A DNA stretch of 64,000 nt from Okapia johnstoni (GCA_024291935.2 CM044309.1:3782001-3846000), one strand, 5' to 3'. Counted from the first letter of the stretch, positions 15,285 to 28,075 are shown. Notes: a model not told the origin generated them from the letters alone. A program made the numbers and translations.

Positions 15285-17190
15285 ATATGCAAAAAGGCAA
15301 AATGGTTGTCTGAGGAGGCCTTACAAATAGCTGAGAAAAGAAGAGAAGCTAAAGACAAAGGAGGAAAGGAAAGATATACCCATTTGAATGCAGAGTTCCA
15401 AAGACTAGCAAGGAAAGATAAGAAAGCCTTCCTCAGTGATCAGTGCAAAGAAATAGAAGAAAACAATAGAATGGGAAAGACTAGAGATCTCTTCAAGAAA
15501 ATTAGACATACCAAGGGAACATTTTGTGCAAAGATGGGCTCAATAAAGGACAGAAATGGTATGGACCTGACAGAAGCAGAAGATATTAAGAAGAGGTGGC
15601 AAGAATACACAGAAGAACTCTACAAAAAAGATCTTCATGACCCAGATAACCACGATGGTGTGATCACTCACCTAGAGCCAGACATCCTGGAATGTGAAGT
15701 CAAGTGGGCCTTAGGAAGCATCACTACGAACAAAGCTAGTGGAGGTGATGGAATTCCAGTTGAGCTATTTCAAATCCTAAAAGATGATGTTGTTAAAGTG
15801 CTACACTTAATATGCCAGCAAATCTGGAAAGCTCAGCAGTAGCCACAGGACTGGAAAAGGTCAGTTTTCATTCCAATCCCAAAGAAAGGCAATGCCAAAG
15901 AATGCTCAAACTACCGCACAGTTGCACTCATCTCACACACTAGTTAAGTAATGCTCAAAATTCTCCAAGCCAGGCTTCAGTAATACGTGAGCTGTGAACT
16001 TCCAGATGTTCAAACTGGTTGTCGAAAAGGCAGAGGAACCAGAGATCAAATTGCCAACATCCACTGGATCATCGAAAAAGCAAGAGAGTTCCAGAAAAAC
16101 ATCTATTTCTGTTTCATTGACCGCTCTAAAATGTTTGACTGTGTGGATCACAGCAAACTGTGGAAAAGTCTTAGAGATAGGAATACCAGACTAATGCTTT
16201 CTAAGACATTAGAATGCATGTCAAGAAGCAACAGTTAGACCTGGAAATGGAACAACAAACTGGTTCCAAATTGCGAAAGGAGTACATCAAGGCTGTATAT
16301 TGTCACCCTGCTTGTTTAACTTATATGCAGAGTACATCATGAGAAATGCTGGGCTGGATGAAGCACAAGCTGGAATCAAGATTTCTGAGACAAGTATCAA
16401 TAACCTCAGATACACAGTTGACACCACCCTTATGGCATAAAGTGAAGAGGAACTAAAGAGCCTCTTGATGAAAATGAAACAGGAGAGTGAAAACGCTGGC
16501 TTAAAGCTCAGCATTCAAAAAATGAAGACCATGGCATCCAGTCCCATCACTCCATGGCTAACGGAGAAACAATGGAAACAGTGACAGACTTAATTTTCTT
16601 GGGCTCCAAAATCACTGCAGATGGTGAGTGCAGCCATGAAATTAAAAGACGCTTGCTCCTTGGAAGAAAAGCTATGACCAATCTAGACAGTATATTACAA
16701 AGCAGAGACATTACTTTGCTGAAAAAAGTCTGTCTAGTTGGGGCTATGGTTTTTCCAATGATCATGTATGGATGTGAGAGTTGAAGTATAAAGAAAGCTA
16801 ATCGCCAAAGAATTGATGCCTTTGAACTGTGGTGTTGGAGAAGACTCTTGAAAGTCCCTTGGACGGCAAGGAGATCTAACCAGTCCATCCTAAAGGAAAT
16901 CAGTCCTGGGTGTTCATTGGAAGGACTGATGCTGAAGCTGAAACTCCAATACTTTGGCCACCTGATGTGAAGACCTGACTCATTTGAAAAGACCCTAATG
17001 ATGGGAACGACTGAGGGCAGGAGGAGAAGGGGACGACAGAGGATGAGATGGTTGGATGGCATCACCATCCATGAGATGGATGGATACGAGTTTGAGCGAG
17101 CTCTGGAGATTGGTGATGGACAAGGAGGCCTGACATGCTATATTCCATGGGGTCACAAAGAGTCAAACATGACTGAGCGACTGAACTGAA
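15285..17190 (+). mobile_element. BovB LINE, 5'-truncated, 1.9 kb
   Basis: Begins in the linker (KAKWLSEEALQIAEK) and holds one 188-codon frame (15276-15842) running into the reverse transcriptase (KASGGDGIPVELFQ). Stops and frameshifts at about 15840, 15945 and 16200 follow, then the YADD region (changed to Y-T-V-D here) and the RTE tail. It ends gactgagcgactgaactgaa. It is not functional. Confidence 0.95.
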
Positions 17191-17526
17191 TATATTTGGT
17201 AAAATATATAGATTTTTAAAAAAATAATGTCCAAAAATTAGAATATTACAAGCAAATACCACGTATTTGTGCCTCAGTGCTCCTTACACTGAGCTAAAAT
17301 GGCCTTTGTTTGTATTTGGTTCATGTATCCTTTTATGTCCTTTGAAACCAAGCTGAATGTCAATTTCTTGTGTATGTAATAGCCAATTAAATACACAAAA
17401 GAGTTGTAGTATTATAACCCTTCCAAAACTTCTGAATAGGAAGTCAATCTAAATGGCCATAGACGCTCGACTTAGTTGCATTCAAATTTTGGTCAAAGAA
17501 TCTTTGAAGCCTTCTATTCTCTGGAT
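17191..17526. other. Spacer between opposed BovB copies
   Basis: AT-rich, no gene. It begins with the diverged copy of the 15190-15230 separator. Confidence 0.55.
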
Positions 17527-17993
17527 CAGTTTAGTTCAATTGCTCAGTCATGTCCAACTCTTTGTGGCCCCATGGACTGCAGTGCGCCAAGCCTCCCTGT
17601 CCATCACCAACCCCCGGAGCTTGTTCACACTCATGTCCATCAGGTCAGTGATGCCATCCAACCATCTCATCCTCTGTCGTCCCCTTCTCCTCCTGCCTTC
17701 AGTCTTTCCCAGCATCAAGGTTTTTTCTAATTAGTCAGCTTTTTACATCAGTTGTCCAAGGTATTGGAGTTTCAACTTCAACATCAGTCCTTCCAATGAA
17801 TATTCAGAACTGATTTCCTTTATTATGGACTGGTTGGATCTCCTTGGCGTCCAGGGACCCTCAAGAGTCTTCTCCAACACCACAGTTCAAAAGCATCAAT
17901 TCTTCGGTGCTCAGCTTTCTTTATGGTCCAACTCTCATATCCATACATGACTACTGGAAAAACCATAGCTTTCACTAGACGGACCTTTGTCGA
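17527..17993 (-). mobile_element. BovB LINE 3' fragment
   Basis: Antisense, from tcagtttagttcaattgctc to gacggacctttgtcg. It lies 336 bp from the + BovB and overlaps its 3' third in content, so the two form an inverted repeat. Confidence 0.92.
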
Positions 17994-18989
17994 CTCTGGA
18001 TAAATGTCAGTAATTTTTTCAGCTATTCCTCCCGTACTTTAGTTTTGCACCTTGAACCACTGTTATCCCTCTTCTCTAGTCTTTCTACAGTATATCAACT
18101 ACAGACTGTGGTACTCAGAATGGAAAATGGTGCTCCAGATATAATCTGCTGCAGCCTATAATTCGACTACTAGTTCTGCTCTGAATACCTAACTGCTATC
18201 ACTTAGACTTTGGATTAGATTGGTATTGTGTCTGGTTACAGATGTTGAACGGCACACGTGAATTGAACTCTGCTCCCTCCTGATCCTGCATTAAAATAAT
18301 GTCTAGGCTTTAAAAATGAAAATTCTTAGACATAAAAGAGAATGAGAACAAAATTTTAGAAGCTTGACAACTGATGGAGAACTCTGCCTGACTTAACACA
18401 TCCTAGAAATGAGTCCAGTTTTAACCACGGAACTCCCGAAAGGCTCAGAATCAAAGCTGTCATATTCCTATGGAAAACAGGGTCTAAATAGCTAAAAGTC
18501 TGTTAAGAAACAGATTCCTATGTCACCATTCCCAGCTCTTCCTGGTCCACTAGAAGCCAGCCCTAAGAAGTTTCCCCTAGGAAAGTGAAAACAACAGATT
18601 TCAGAGCTAAGAGACAACTAACAAATTTGAAGGCAGTTTTTAACAGGGAGAAAAGCAGAAGTTTACACAGTTACTACAGAAATTCCAAGAATTCTTTTCC
18701 CCTTCAGCTGCCAGACTACTGGTAGGCCACTGGAAGAGGTTTTAATTGAGAATATGAGCAGCTTGAGAAAAAAGATTTAAAGACATTGGCATGGGTAACA
18801 ATATCACCTTGCAGAAACAAGGTCCCGTTATTCTTACAAAACTGTCCATTCATATTTTAATACCATTAATATGAGCAGACAAGTTTGGCAGAAAGCATTG
18901 AACATTAAAAGCAAATACCAAAAAAGAAGAGAAAAAGAATTAAAAAAACTGGAGGAAGCAGATTGGGCAGGAAGAATAAAACTTCAAAG
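17994..18989. other. Intronic, no gene seen
   Basis: Unique-looking, about 1.0 kb; nothing recognised. Confidence 0.5.
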
Positions 18990-19710
18990 TAAAACAGTGA
19001 GCCGCTGATGAATACCCTCAGAGAGAAAGAGAAGATATTACATTCATGAAATAAGAGCACAAGATTAAAACTCAGTATTTAAAAGGCAGATAAAAGTGCT
19101 TTTACAAATTAACATATGATAGCACAAATAAATAACACAGAATTGAAAGTCAAAATCGAGGAAATTCTCCCAGACAATACAAAAGAAACTACAGATGGAA
19201 CATAGGAAGGGAAGGGTATGGAAATTACTGGATGAATATCTGAAACACAGGGCTTCAGAAAGAAAGGGGAGAAGGATCATCCAAAAACAGTTTTTCAGGG
19301 AAAAAGTTAACCAAAAGTGAAGAACATAGTTAACAAGACTGAAAGGGCCCCCTGGGCGCCTGTAACTGACGCGCATCAAAGCAGGCAACTGTGACATTTC
19401 AGAAGATGGGCCTGAAGACAAGATCCTACAAGCTCCCAGAGAGACATGAAGGGAAGGAGACAGAAAATGTTTTATATAAAGAAATAGGAATCAGAAAGCC
19501 AGTGTGGTTTTCAGCAGCCACATTAAAAGCTAGAAGGCAATGAAGACATGCCCTAAAAATTCTGAGAAAAGAGTATTTTCAGGCTATAGTTCTATACCTA
19601 ATTCCCAAAACAAAGAGTTAAAGTCTGAAAGGGAAAACATAACTTTCCCAAAGCAAGGAATCTGAAGGCAAAGGGAATCCTCAGGATGATGGTGAGGAAG
19701 ATTCTAGCAT
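18990..19710 (+). mobile_element. Probable ancient L1M-type LINE fragment
   Basis: Phrases such as gaggaaattctcccagacaa, actgaaagggccccctggg, caactgtgacatttcag, aagatcctacaagctcccag and ggctatagttctatacctaa follow the order of an old mammalian L1 3' region. The subfamily is not certain. Confidence 0.55.
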
Positions 19711-21189
19711 ATGAGTTAAGAAAGAGACCTGAAAAGAACTGAGTCCAGAGAGACCAGTTCAGAAGTTCTGGGAGAGACTTTTTCAAGAAGATGAAATGGA
19801 TCCAGTGGCTAATAGGTAGGGAAGAGAATTCACTGAGATGAGACTTAAACATGTGGTTGAGGAGCAGGTAAGTTTGTGGGAGCATTTCTACAAGTCAAAG
19901 AGGCGTAGAAGTACGTAGAAAACTAAGTTAACAACACACAAACACCCAACGAAAATGGGTGTTTCTTTTACCTCCAAAGAAAGTAAAATACTGTTTGGGA
20001 AAGAAAAAAAATACTCATTATATACTAACAGGTTAGCTTCCCAAAGCATTTAAATAGTTAAATTTATGTAAAACCTGAAAATTGATCTAATCTAGTTTAC
20101 AATATAGCTCTCTAACGAGATGGGAAGTGGGGACTTGTAGACAGAGAACTGAGTCTCCAGTCTCCCAAAGGTGATGTCAATAGACAATGAATAAAACTAA
20201 TCAAGAAGTAGCAATAGAAACATGCTGTTTGGGAAACAAAGCCAAGTTTTTAACAGATCAGCTATGCAAATGTAAAGCCCTTAAAGAGCTGAGAATGGTG
20301 AAGCAAGTGGGACTTACTATTTTTCTTAACAAATCTTGTGGAAATATTTAACTACAAAAATTGTTTTCAAGAAGCCCAATTTATAGGGTGCGGGGGATGA
20401 GATTGAGTTGTCTTTAGCAAATGCATCAGAACTTTTCCAACTACTTCTTGGAGAGATCCTGTGACATCCATCAGATAAGTGTCACTGGACACTTGTTGAA
20501 AATGACAAGGAAGACTTCACTCAAGACTGCTGTAGTTGGGGTCAAAACTATTGCAATTTAAAAAAAAAAAGACTATTGCAATGGGGAATGGAAATTGAAC
20601 TCAACTCTACTAAAACAAAAGGTAGGAGGTTTTTTAAATGCAGGAGTGAGATGATGAAAATGTATTGGAGGCTATTAGTAGGGAGGTTGATCAATATGAT
20701 GAGGCCATCTGTGTTTGCTGACTGAGTCTATGGAAGTTAGGCTCCTGCATGCCCACGGGGACCAGGAGACAGGAGTTGTCCCATCTTTTTCTGATGATTA
20801 CATTTCAAAGGGAGGGCCTCCAGGTCTTGAGAAGACATGCCAGATTTGTAAAAAGATGGACACCTCAAAGAAGCACAGAAAGAATCCACAGTTGCAAGGA
20901 TTCTAAAGTAAACACTCTAAGAAAAAGGAAGTCAGGACCACGGTCAGAATGAAGGCCGTCAAAAGAGCAGTCAGGCCGAGGGTAACATGAAGGTTTTCTT
21001 TGTAGCAGCGCAGTCATAGCCTTTCAGAACTGACCTCTTTCTCCTCTAAATACACACGTCTTTCCATGTCCAACTTCTGTCACATCAGCACGTAATAAAT
21101 TCTGTCAACCATCATCTTCTCACTGTACTATAGCTAGTGTTGCAAACTCTGACCTCTGGCATCTTTTTCCTCAACACCTTCTATTTTCT
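19711..21189. other. Intronic, no gene seen
   Basis: May begin with more of the old L1. A short A run lies at 20560. The overlapping frames at 20715-20952 show no protein family. Confidence 0.5.
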
Positions 21190-22366
21190 GATTGTTGTTC
21201 ACTCACTCAGAGAGTCATGTCTGACTCTCTGCGACCCCATGGACTGCAGCACGCCAGGCTTCCCTGTCCTTCACCATCTCCCGGAGCTGGCTCAAACTCT
21301 TGTCTATTGAGCCAGTGATGCCATCCAGCCATCTCATCCTCTGTCATCCCCTTCTCCTCTTGCCCTCAATCTTTCCCAGCATCAAGGTCTTTTCCAATGA
21401 GTCAGCTCTTCGCATCAGGTGGCCAAAGCATTGGAGTTTCAGCTTCAACATCAGTCCTTCCAATGAACACCCAGGACTGATCTCCTTTAGGATGGACTGG
21501 TTGGATCTCCTTGCAGTCCAAGGGACTCTCAAGAGTCTTCTCCAACACCACAGTTCAAAAGCATCAATTCTTCGGTGCTCAGCTTTCTTTATAGTCCAAC
21601 TCTCACATCCATACATGACCACTGGAAAAACCATAGCCTTGACTAGATGGATCTTTGTTGGCGAAGCAATGTCTCTGCTTTTTCATATGCTGCCTATGCT
21701 GGTCATAGTTTTTCTTCCAAGGAGCAAATGTCTTTTAATTTCATGGCTGCCGTCACCATCTGCACTGATTTTGGAGCCCAAGAAAATTAAGTCTGTCAGT
21801 GTTTCTATTGTTTCCCCGGGAATTTTTTCTGGAATTCTCTTGCTTTTTCTATGATCCAGTGAATGTTGGCAATTTGATCTCTGGTTCCTCTGCCTTTTCT
21901 AAAACCAGCTTGAACATCTGGAAGTTCATGGTTCATGTATTGCTGAAGCCTTGCTTGGAGAATTTTGAGCATTACTTTGCTAGCATGTGAAAAGAGTGCA
22001 ATTGTGAGGTAGTTTGAACATTCTTTGGCATTGCCTTTCTTTGGGATTGGAAATGAAAACTGACCTTTTCCAGTCCTGTGGCCACTGCTGAATTTTCCAA
22101 ATTTGCTGACATTTTGAGTGCAGCACTTTCACAGCATCACCTTTTAAGGTTAGAAATAACTCAGCTGGAATTCCATCACCTCCACTAGCTTTGTTCATAG
22201 TGATGCTTCCTATGGCCCATCTGACTTCACATTCCAGGATGTCTGGCTCTGGGTGAGTGGTCACACTATCATGGTTATCTGGGTATGAAGATCTGTTTTG
22301 TATAGTTCCTCTGTGCATTTATACCACCTCTACTTCGTGTCTTCCGCTCCTGTTAAGTCTGTGCGG
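21190..22366 (-). mobile_element. BovB LINE with internal deletion
   Basis: Antisense. The 3' end is at gttgttcactcactcagaga. It runs through the RTE tail to about 21818, then jumps to the middle of the reverse transcriptase (ggaattttttctggaattct) and on to the linker near 22330. About 0.5 kb, including the YADD region, is missing. Confidence 0.92.
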
Positions 22367-22554
22367 CGTCAGTCCTTTTTTCCGATGGTGCTGCTAATAC
22401 CCGAGCCCACTCACGTGCTCCGTTGCCCTCTTCTTATTTTTTTTAAGAACTTTTAGCTATTCTCTCCAGTTCCAATTTGTTTCCTCCCTAATTCATCTTC
22501 CACGGGACACATAGACTCGTGCTGCTAACACACCCAAGGGCCCGGCCTTGGAAA

Positions 22555-22690
22555 TTAAACAGAGCTGGGTTCACATCCTATAAGAAACTTAGTTCCAGGA
22601 CTTACTAGCTGCACAGAATTTGGAAAGGTCCTTATAAAATGTATAAAATAATATCTGTTCCTTAAAATTGGTGGGATTTAAATAAACACA
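22555..22690 (-). mobile_element. MIR SINE fragment
   Basis: Antisense: gagctgggttcacatcctat, acttactagctgcacag, then ttataaaatgtataaaataa. Diverged. Confidence 0.6.
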
Positions 22691-23479
22691 GTATCTCGGT
22701 AATTTTTTAATGATTTTTTGCATTTGTGGTCACCTCTGCCATCTCGTGAACCCTTTGAGGTCATCTTGTCCCAGAATGTACTGGTGTAACTAGTATTTTA
22801 ATCTAAGAGCATTCCTCTTGAATAACTCCCCAATGCTCATCTATGTCATTGCTAGTGATGCCGGTCATAAAACGTACATCTTTCTAATTGACATTTACTG
22901 GAATAATTGAGTTAAATTCATATTATATACAGGTGTTGCAGAATTTTTAAAAAATATAGTTTTATACTCCAATGCAAAAACAATGGTTTCAGGATACTAG
23001 CTGACTCTGATGAGTAATGTGACTGTTTTATGTCAACATCCTTTCCAACCATCTGCTAAGTACAATTCAGCTAGCAATTAGCTAGCAATTAAGCCAGCAT
23101 TTCAAAAAACTTAATTGCCAACTCAACCAATTTTCAGAGTTATATTAATGGTAATAGCTCTACAGCAAACTGAATTTAATAAAAATGCTTCGAACATAAA
23201 TCCCAACAATTCTAACTTGTTTTCTAGATCATATATATGTGTTGAAATAGAAATGAGATGTACAGAAAAAGTATTTGAGTATAAGGATTGAAATTTAGTA
23301 TCAAATTCTTTCCTTTTAGGGCTTTTTAGAGCCTGAGGCATTTTTCCTTAAACAGAAGTATTTACCTGTCACTTGCACGTCTTTTCCTTTGATAGCTGTT
23401 GTTTAGTTTGAACATGTATCCCTAAGCAGACTTCTTCATTCTTGAATTTAAAATTATCTGGTTCCTCACTCCTACACTG
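22691..23479. other. Intronic, no gene seen
   Basis: AT-rich. A small direct repeat lies near 23080 (tagcaattagctagcaatta); otherwise nothing. Confidence 0.5.
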
Positions 23480-24262
23480 TCGGTAGGAATATAACTGGAT
23501 TCAGCCACTGTGAAAACAGTATAGATCTTCCTCAGAAAACTAAAAATGGAATTTACACATGAGCCGGCAATCCCACTCTTAGGCATGTATCTGGACAAAA
23601 CTATAATTCAAAAAGATACACGCGCCCATATGTTTATAGCCACACTGTGCACAGTAGCCAAGATATGGAAACAGCTTGCATGTCCATGGACAGATGAATG
23701 GATAAAAAAGATGGTGTGTGTGTGTGTATATATATATATACACACAGTGGAATACTACTCAGCCGCAAAAACAACAAAATAATGCCATTTGTAGCAACAT
23801 GGATGCAACTAGAGATTATCGTATTAAGTGAAGTAAGTCAGAAAAAGAAAGATAACAACATATGATATCACTTATATGTGGAATCTAAAATATGACCCAA
23901 AGGAAGCTGTCTGTGAAACAGACTCAGACCTAGACATAGGGAGCAGACTCGTGCTTGCCGAGGGCCCCGGGCCCAGGGAGGGGGACCTGGGAGGTGGGCT
24001 TAGCAGATGTCAGCTTCTGTATAGAACGAAGAAACAGGCTCTGCCTCACTGTAGAGGCAGTCCCTGTCGCCCCGGGCGCTACATTCGCTGGCCTGTGATA
24101 AACCATAATAGAAAAGAATGCTTTTTAAAAAGAATGGGAGTGTATATATACACACATTTGTGTGTGTGTGTATGAGTGTAACTGAATCACTTTGCTGTAC
24201 AGCAGTAATTAACAGTATTGTAAACCGATTATACTTCAATAAAAGATTTTAAAACTTAAAAA
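23480..24262 (+). mobile_element. L1 LINE 3' end, 0.78 kb
   Basis: Sense, 5'-truncated. The frame at 23546-23782 reads the end of ORF2 (PAIPLLGMYLDKT, TVAKIWKQLACPWTDEWIKK, EYYSAAK), then the ruminant L1 3'UTR, ending tatacttcaataaaagattt. Internal (GT)/(TA) runs lie at 23711-23746 and 24143-24172. Confidence 0.92.
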
Positions 24263-24344
24263 ATTTAAGCTTAAAAAAACTGTCTGGTTTCTGATTCAGC
24301 ACTCACCCTGTGTGTTAAATTAGGCCTTTTCCTTGAGATATGTT

Positions 24345-24500
24345 AGAAATCGACCCAGGCTATGGAGTCAGAAAACCTTCGATGGGAATTCCAGCTCATT
24401 GTGGCCACTTACCAAACATCTGAATGCCTCATTTTCTCCCTCTGGAAATTGAGAGACAACCTGCCCTTCAGGATGTCTCAGTGTCTAAGAATAATGAATG
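24345..24500 (-). mobile_element. MIR SINE fragment
   Basis: Antisense: gctatggagtcagaaaacct, ccacttaccaaacatctgaa, then tcattttctccctctgg. Confidence 0.7.
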
Positions 24501-24533
24501 TCCCATAGTCAGCACTTTGTAAGCACCTACTAA

Positions 24534-24735
24534 AGTGAAAGTGAAGTTGCTCAGTCGTGTCCGACTCTTTGCGACCCCATGGACTTGGCTCCTCTGTCCA
24601 TGGGATTTTCCAGGCAAGAACACTGGAGTGGGTTGCCATTTCCTTCTCCAGGGGATCTTCCCAACCCAGGGATTGAACCTGGTCTCCTGCATTGTAGGCA
24701 GACGCTTTAGCATCTGAGCCACCAGGGAAGCCCTA
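24534..24735 (-). mobile_element. Bov-tA SINE
   Basis: Full antisense copy from aaagtgaaagtgaagttgct to gagccaccagggaagccc. A short deletion lies in the body (ccatggacttggctcctc). Confidence 0.93.
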
Positions 24736-26625
24736 GAACTCACTAACTTCCAGCCAAAATAAACTCTTTTTCTGTTGGAATTCATAATTTATATAATATT
24801 AAAGATATCTTTTAGGCACAAGCTGCTAACTTCTTGGCTCCTGACATATTCTTTTAAAACATCTAAAACTAACTCACTTTTCTCCCAAAAGAAGTGTTGT
24901 GGTCACACTTACTCTGACTTGAAAAGTCAGTGAAGACTCCCAGACACCAGTGTTCAAAGGCAACCGGCCTCCCGACTGCACCTGAAGACTTCAGCTTATT
25001 TTTGTCCTCAAGACCTGTCAGTACAACCACGAACAACGTTCCTCTGAGACTCGCTCCCACTCCACAGCTGCCGTCGCCTTGGTGGGGCCGTTGTGTAGAA
25101 TGTGGCAAGGAGGTTTCTTTTAGTTTCTTGCCGAATTTATATTTTTGCTACCGTGGTGCCGAATTCAAAAACCACTTTGATTCTGTGAAAAGAATTTGAC
25201 ACAGAAACATTTATTCTCATTTTTTTAGTTCCATAAAAATTCAGGAATATATTCAACCAATATTTAATTTGCACGTAAGGCTCTGAGTTACAAAAATCTA
25301 TAAAAATGTTTCTGACCCAAAGAAACTTCATAGTAGAGATATGAGTGTACACGTGCATGCACACACACACAATAAAAGGTAAAAATAATAAGTAGGAAAA
25401 GAAATGCAGGTAAAGAGACTGCTATGACATTAAGAATAAACTAAAAATCTAACAATTACCACTAAGCTACTCATTTCTAGTAGAAGTAAAATTAGATAAT
25501 TATTCAAATAAAACAAGTTGCTTTCTTTCTATTTCAGCAATATAGTAACTGGATCAAAACTGCTTATTGTGAACCAACAGTTTAATAAACAAGATAAGCT
25601 TTTGTGCATGCTTTTTTCATGAAACCTATCACCATTTAGTGATTATAACATTTTCCAGTGATAATGACAAAAATTTGTGATGACCACATTACTAAAGCAC
25701 ATATTGATTATATTTCTGTTAAACTCCTATGAATCAATTAAGCTTTTTTCTCAACTCAGATAATATCTCCCGTTCATTTAGCTTTCAAATTAGTGAGTGG
25801 ATGAATGAGGACGTTATAGGGTTTTTTGCAATAAGCTATATTAATGGACAACTGCTTGAAACAGGTCACCAGAAGCGTTACAGGTATGTTGCATATTAAT
25901 ACACAAAACAGAGTAACTTAAAACGTTGTCTGTCTAAACAGAAATTAAGGGACCATGTCAAAGCCAAAATTGTCTTTGTAATATATAATTCTTAATGATC
26001 AGTAGTGATGAATTATTTTGCCATGGACAATTTATCTATAGCCATTAAGCAATCAATACAGATTCAACTCAATAATTATTTGGAACCATTTAAGGTAACA
26101 TGTTTGTGTGGCCTTTATTTAAAAACATATTCACTTCTTTTTCCTCATTTGAGTACACTGAAGCCCTCTGAAAGATGTTATTTTTATGCTCATCTTTCAG
26201 AAAAGAAAGTTACAGTTACTAGAACTAGTAATTAGCAAAAGTGTGGCTCTCAAATCCTATATTCTCCCTAATTCCTTCTCTCCTCTGTGTAGGAGGCATT
26301 CAGTGAGGATATAGAGCACATCAAACTATTTCCTGATAGCTGACTTGTATTGCATTTTTCACTTTACAAAAGATCGATATCTTTATTATCTGCTTAGAGT
26401 GTGACAATGACCTTTTGAAGCAATAGCTCAAGTTTCAAGGAAGCTTAAACACTAATGAGAAAAGGAGAAGACAACAGGAGAACTATTTGATCCAAGCTTT
26501 GGTTAATCAAAGGAGAAGGGATTGTATTCAGCTAAGAAGATCAGGAAAGTCAGCTTGGATTCCAAAGATAACTGAATCATATTGTTATGCAAAGCCAAAT
26601 GAGAACTACACAGCTCCAAAATCTG
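24736..26625. other. Intronic, mostly unique sequence
   Basis: 1.9 kb, AT-rich after a GC-richer patch at 24950-25110. There is a small CA run at about 25361. No protein family is seen in the short frames. Confidence 0.55.
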
Positions 26626-26683
26626 TCCTGCATAGATTCTGTGACCAGAGATTTTCCTGCATAGATTCTGTGACCAGAGATTT
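26626..26683 (+). repeat. 29-bp tandem duplication
   Basis: tcctgcatagattctgtgac begins two identical 29-bp units (26626-26654 and 26655-26683), just before a G run and an (AT)n run. Confidence 0.92.
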
Positions 26684-26702
26684 TCCGGGGGTGGGGGGTG
26701 GG

Positions 26703-26704
<2 letters not shown>

Positions 26705-26740
<36 letters not shown>
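26705..26740. repeat. (AT)n microsatellite
   Basis: About 18 AT units following gggggtggggggtgggg. Likely length-variable. Confidence 0.95.
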
Positions 26741-26743
<3 letters not shown>

Positions 26744-27267
26744 CTTTCAACATCAAAAAGTGGTAATTCTTGAAGAACAAATATTTCCGAAATTATTAGA
26801 GAAGAAATAGAGATGCCAGATCAAATGAATTTCCAATAGAATGTGAATTTCAACCCGAAGCCCATTTATGTATGATAACAAAAGAATAAACACAATGATT
26901 TAAAATAAGAAAGTTCGGCACTGGGAAAAGTTGTAAAGTTGGGAACATTATTTAATAAAAGAATAGTTATCCAATCCCGAACCTTCATTTCTTTCTTTTT
27001 TTTTTTTGGTCTTAAAATGTCAACACAGGGATTTGAGAGCCGGAGCATTTGAACAAGCAACGTAGTGACCCAAAGCGGCTAGAAGTAAGGGCATCAAGTG
27101 ATAAGTACAAGCCTCTCTTAGGAGAAAGAACAGAAGATTAGGCCAGGGTAGCAAATCCAGGAGCCGTCCACTGTATCGTGATACAGACGCGACAGAGTGG
27201 AGTATATGACATGATTAATGCCAGAGGACTCCAAGCTTTTCAGTGCTCTCACTAGTCTGCCCATCAT
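26741..27267. other. Intronic, no gene seen
   Basis: A T-rich run lies at 26991-27008; otherwise unique-looking. Confidence 0.5.
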
Positions 27268-27546
27268 ACCTTTTTTTAAAATTTAAAATATAGTTTATTT
27301 TCAATATTGTGTTAGTTCCAGGTGTACAGCAAAATGATTCATACCTTTTTTCTATTCTTTTCCATTTTAGGTTATCACAAGATATTGAATATAGTCCTCT
27401 GTGCTATGCAGTAAATCCTTGTTGTTTACCTGTTTTAATTGTGATAACTTGTATCTCCTAATCCCCTACTCCTGATTTATCCGTCCCCTCCCTTCCCTCC
27501 TGGTGACCACAGATTTTTCCGTCTGTGAGTTTGTTTCTCTGTTGTA

Positions 27547-27621
27547 TTGGGTTGGACAAAAAGTTCAGGTTTTTCCATAAGATGTTACTGGAAAACCTAG
27601 CAAACTTTTTGTCTAACCCAG
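27547..27621. mobile_element. Mariner-type MITE with TA target duplication
   Basis: 75 bp, almost all terminal inverted repeat: ttgggttggacaaaaagttc at the left, aactttttgtctaacccag at the right, joined by a short centre (cataagatgtta). TA lies on both sides (27545-27546 and 27622-27623). It matches the ruminant/MADE1-like mariner type and has no transposase. Confidence 0.92.
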
Positions 27622-27782
27622 TAAATAAATTCCTCTGTACTGTTTTTAGATTTCAAATATAAGTGATATCATATATTTGTCTTTCTTTACCTGACTTGCA
27701 TCACTTAGTCTGAGAATCTCTAGGTCCACCCATGTTGCTGCAAGTGACATTATTTCATTCTTTTTCTGGTTGAGTATATTGC

Positions 27783-27897
27783 ATTGTGTGTGTGTGTGCG
27801 TGTGTGTGTGTGTGTGTGTGACATATCTTCTTTATTCATTCATCCATGCATTGTGTGTGTGTGTCTGTGTGTGTGACCTATCTTCTTTATCCATTCA
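27783..27897 (-). repeat. Duplicated (TG)n block within L1
   Basis: (TG)n plus acatatcttctttattcatt, then again (TG)n plus acctatcttctttatccatt. One tandem copy event inside the L1. Confidence 0.85.
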
Positions 27898-28075
27898 TCT
27901 GACACTTAGGTTGCTTTCATATCTTGGTTATTGAAAGTGACGTTGCTGTGAACATTGGGGTGTATGTATCATTTCGAATTAGAGTTTTCATCTTTTCTGG
28001 ATATATGTTCAGGAGTGGGATTATATAGATAATCAGGAGTGGATTATATGGTAACTCTGTTTTTCATCACAGTTT

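Larger units (their letters stand above)
27268..28075 (-). mobile_element. L1 LINE 3' end, interrupted by a mariner MITE
   Basis: Antisense L1: gttccaggtgtacagcaaaa, then tgctatgcagtaaatccttg, gtccacccatgttgctgcaa and ccattcatctgacacttagg. It is broken at 27545 by the MITE and carries a duplicated (TG)n/CATATCTTC block at 27783-27897. Confidence 0.9.

Noticed and set aside
15276..15842. 188-codon open frame as a gene
   Set aside because: It is the linker and start of the reverse transcriptase of a BovB copy that is broken just downstream.
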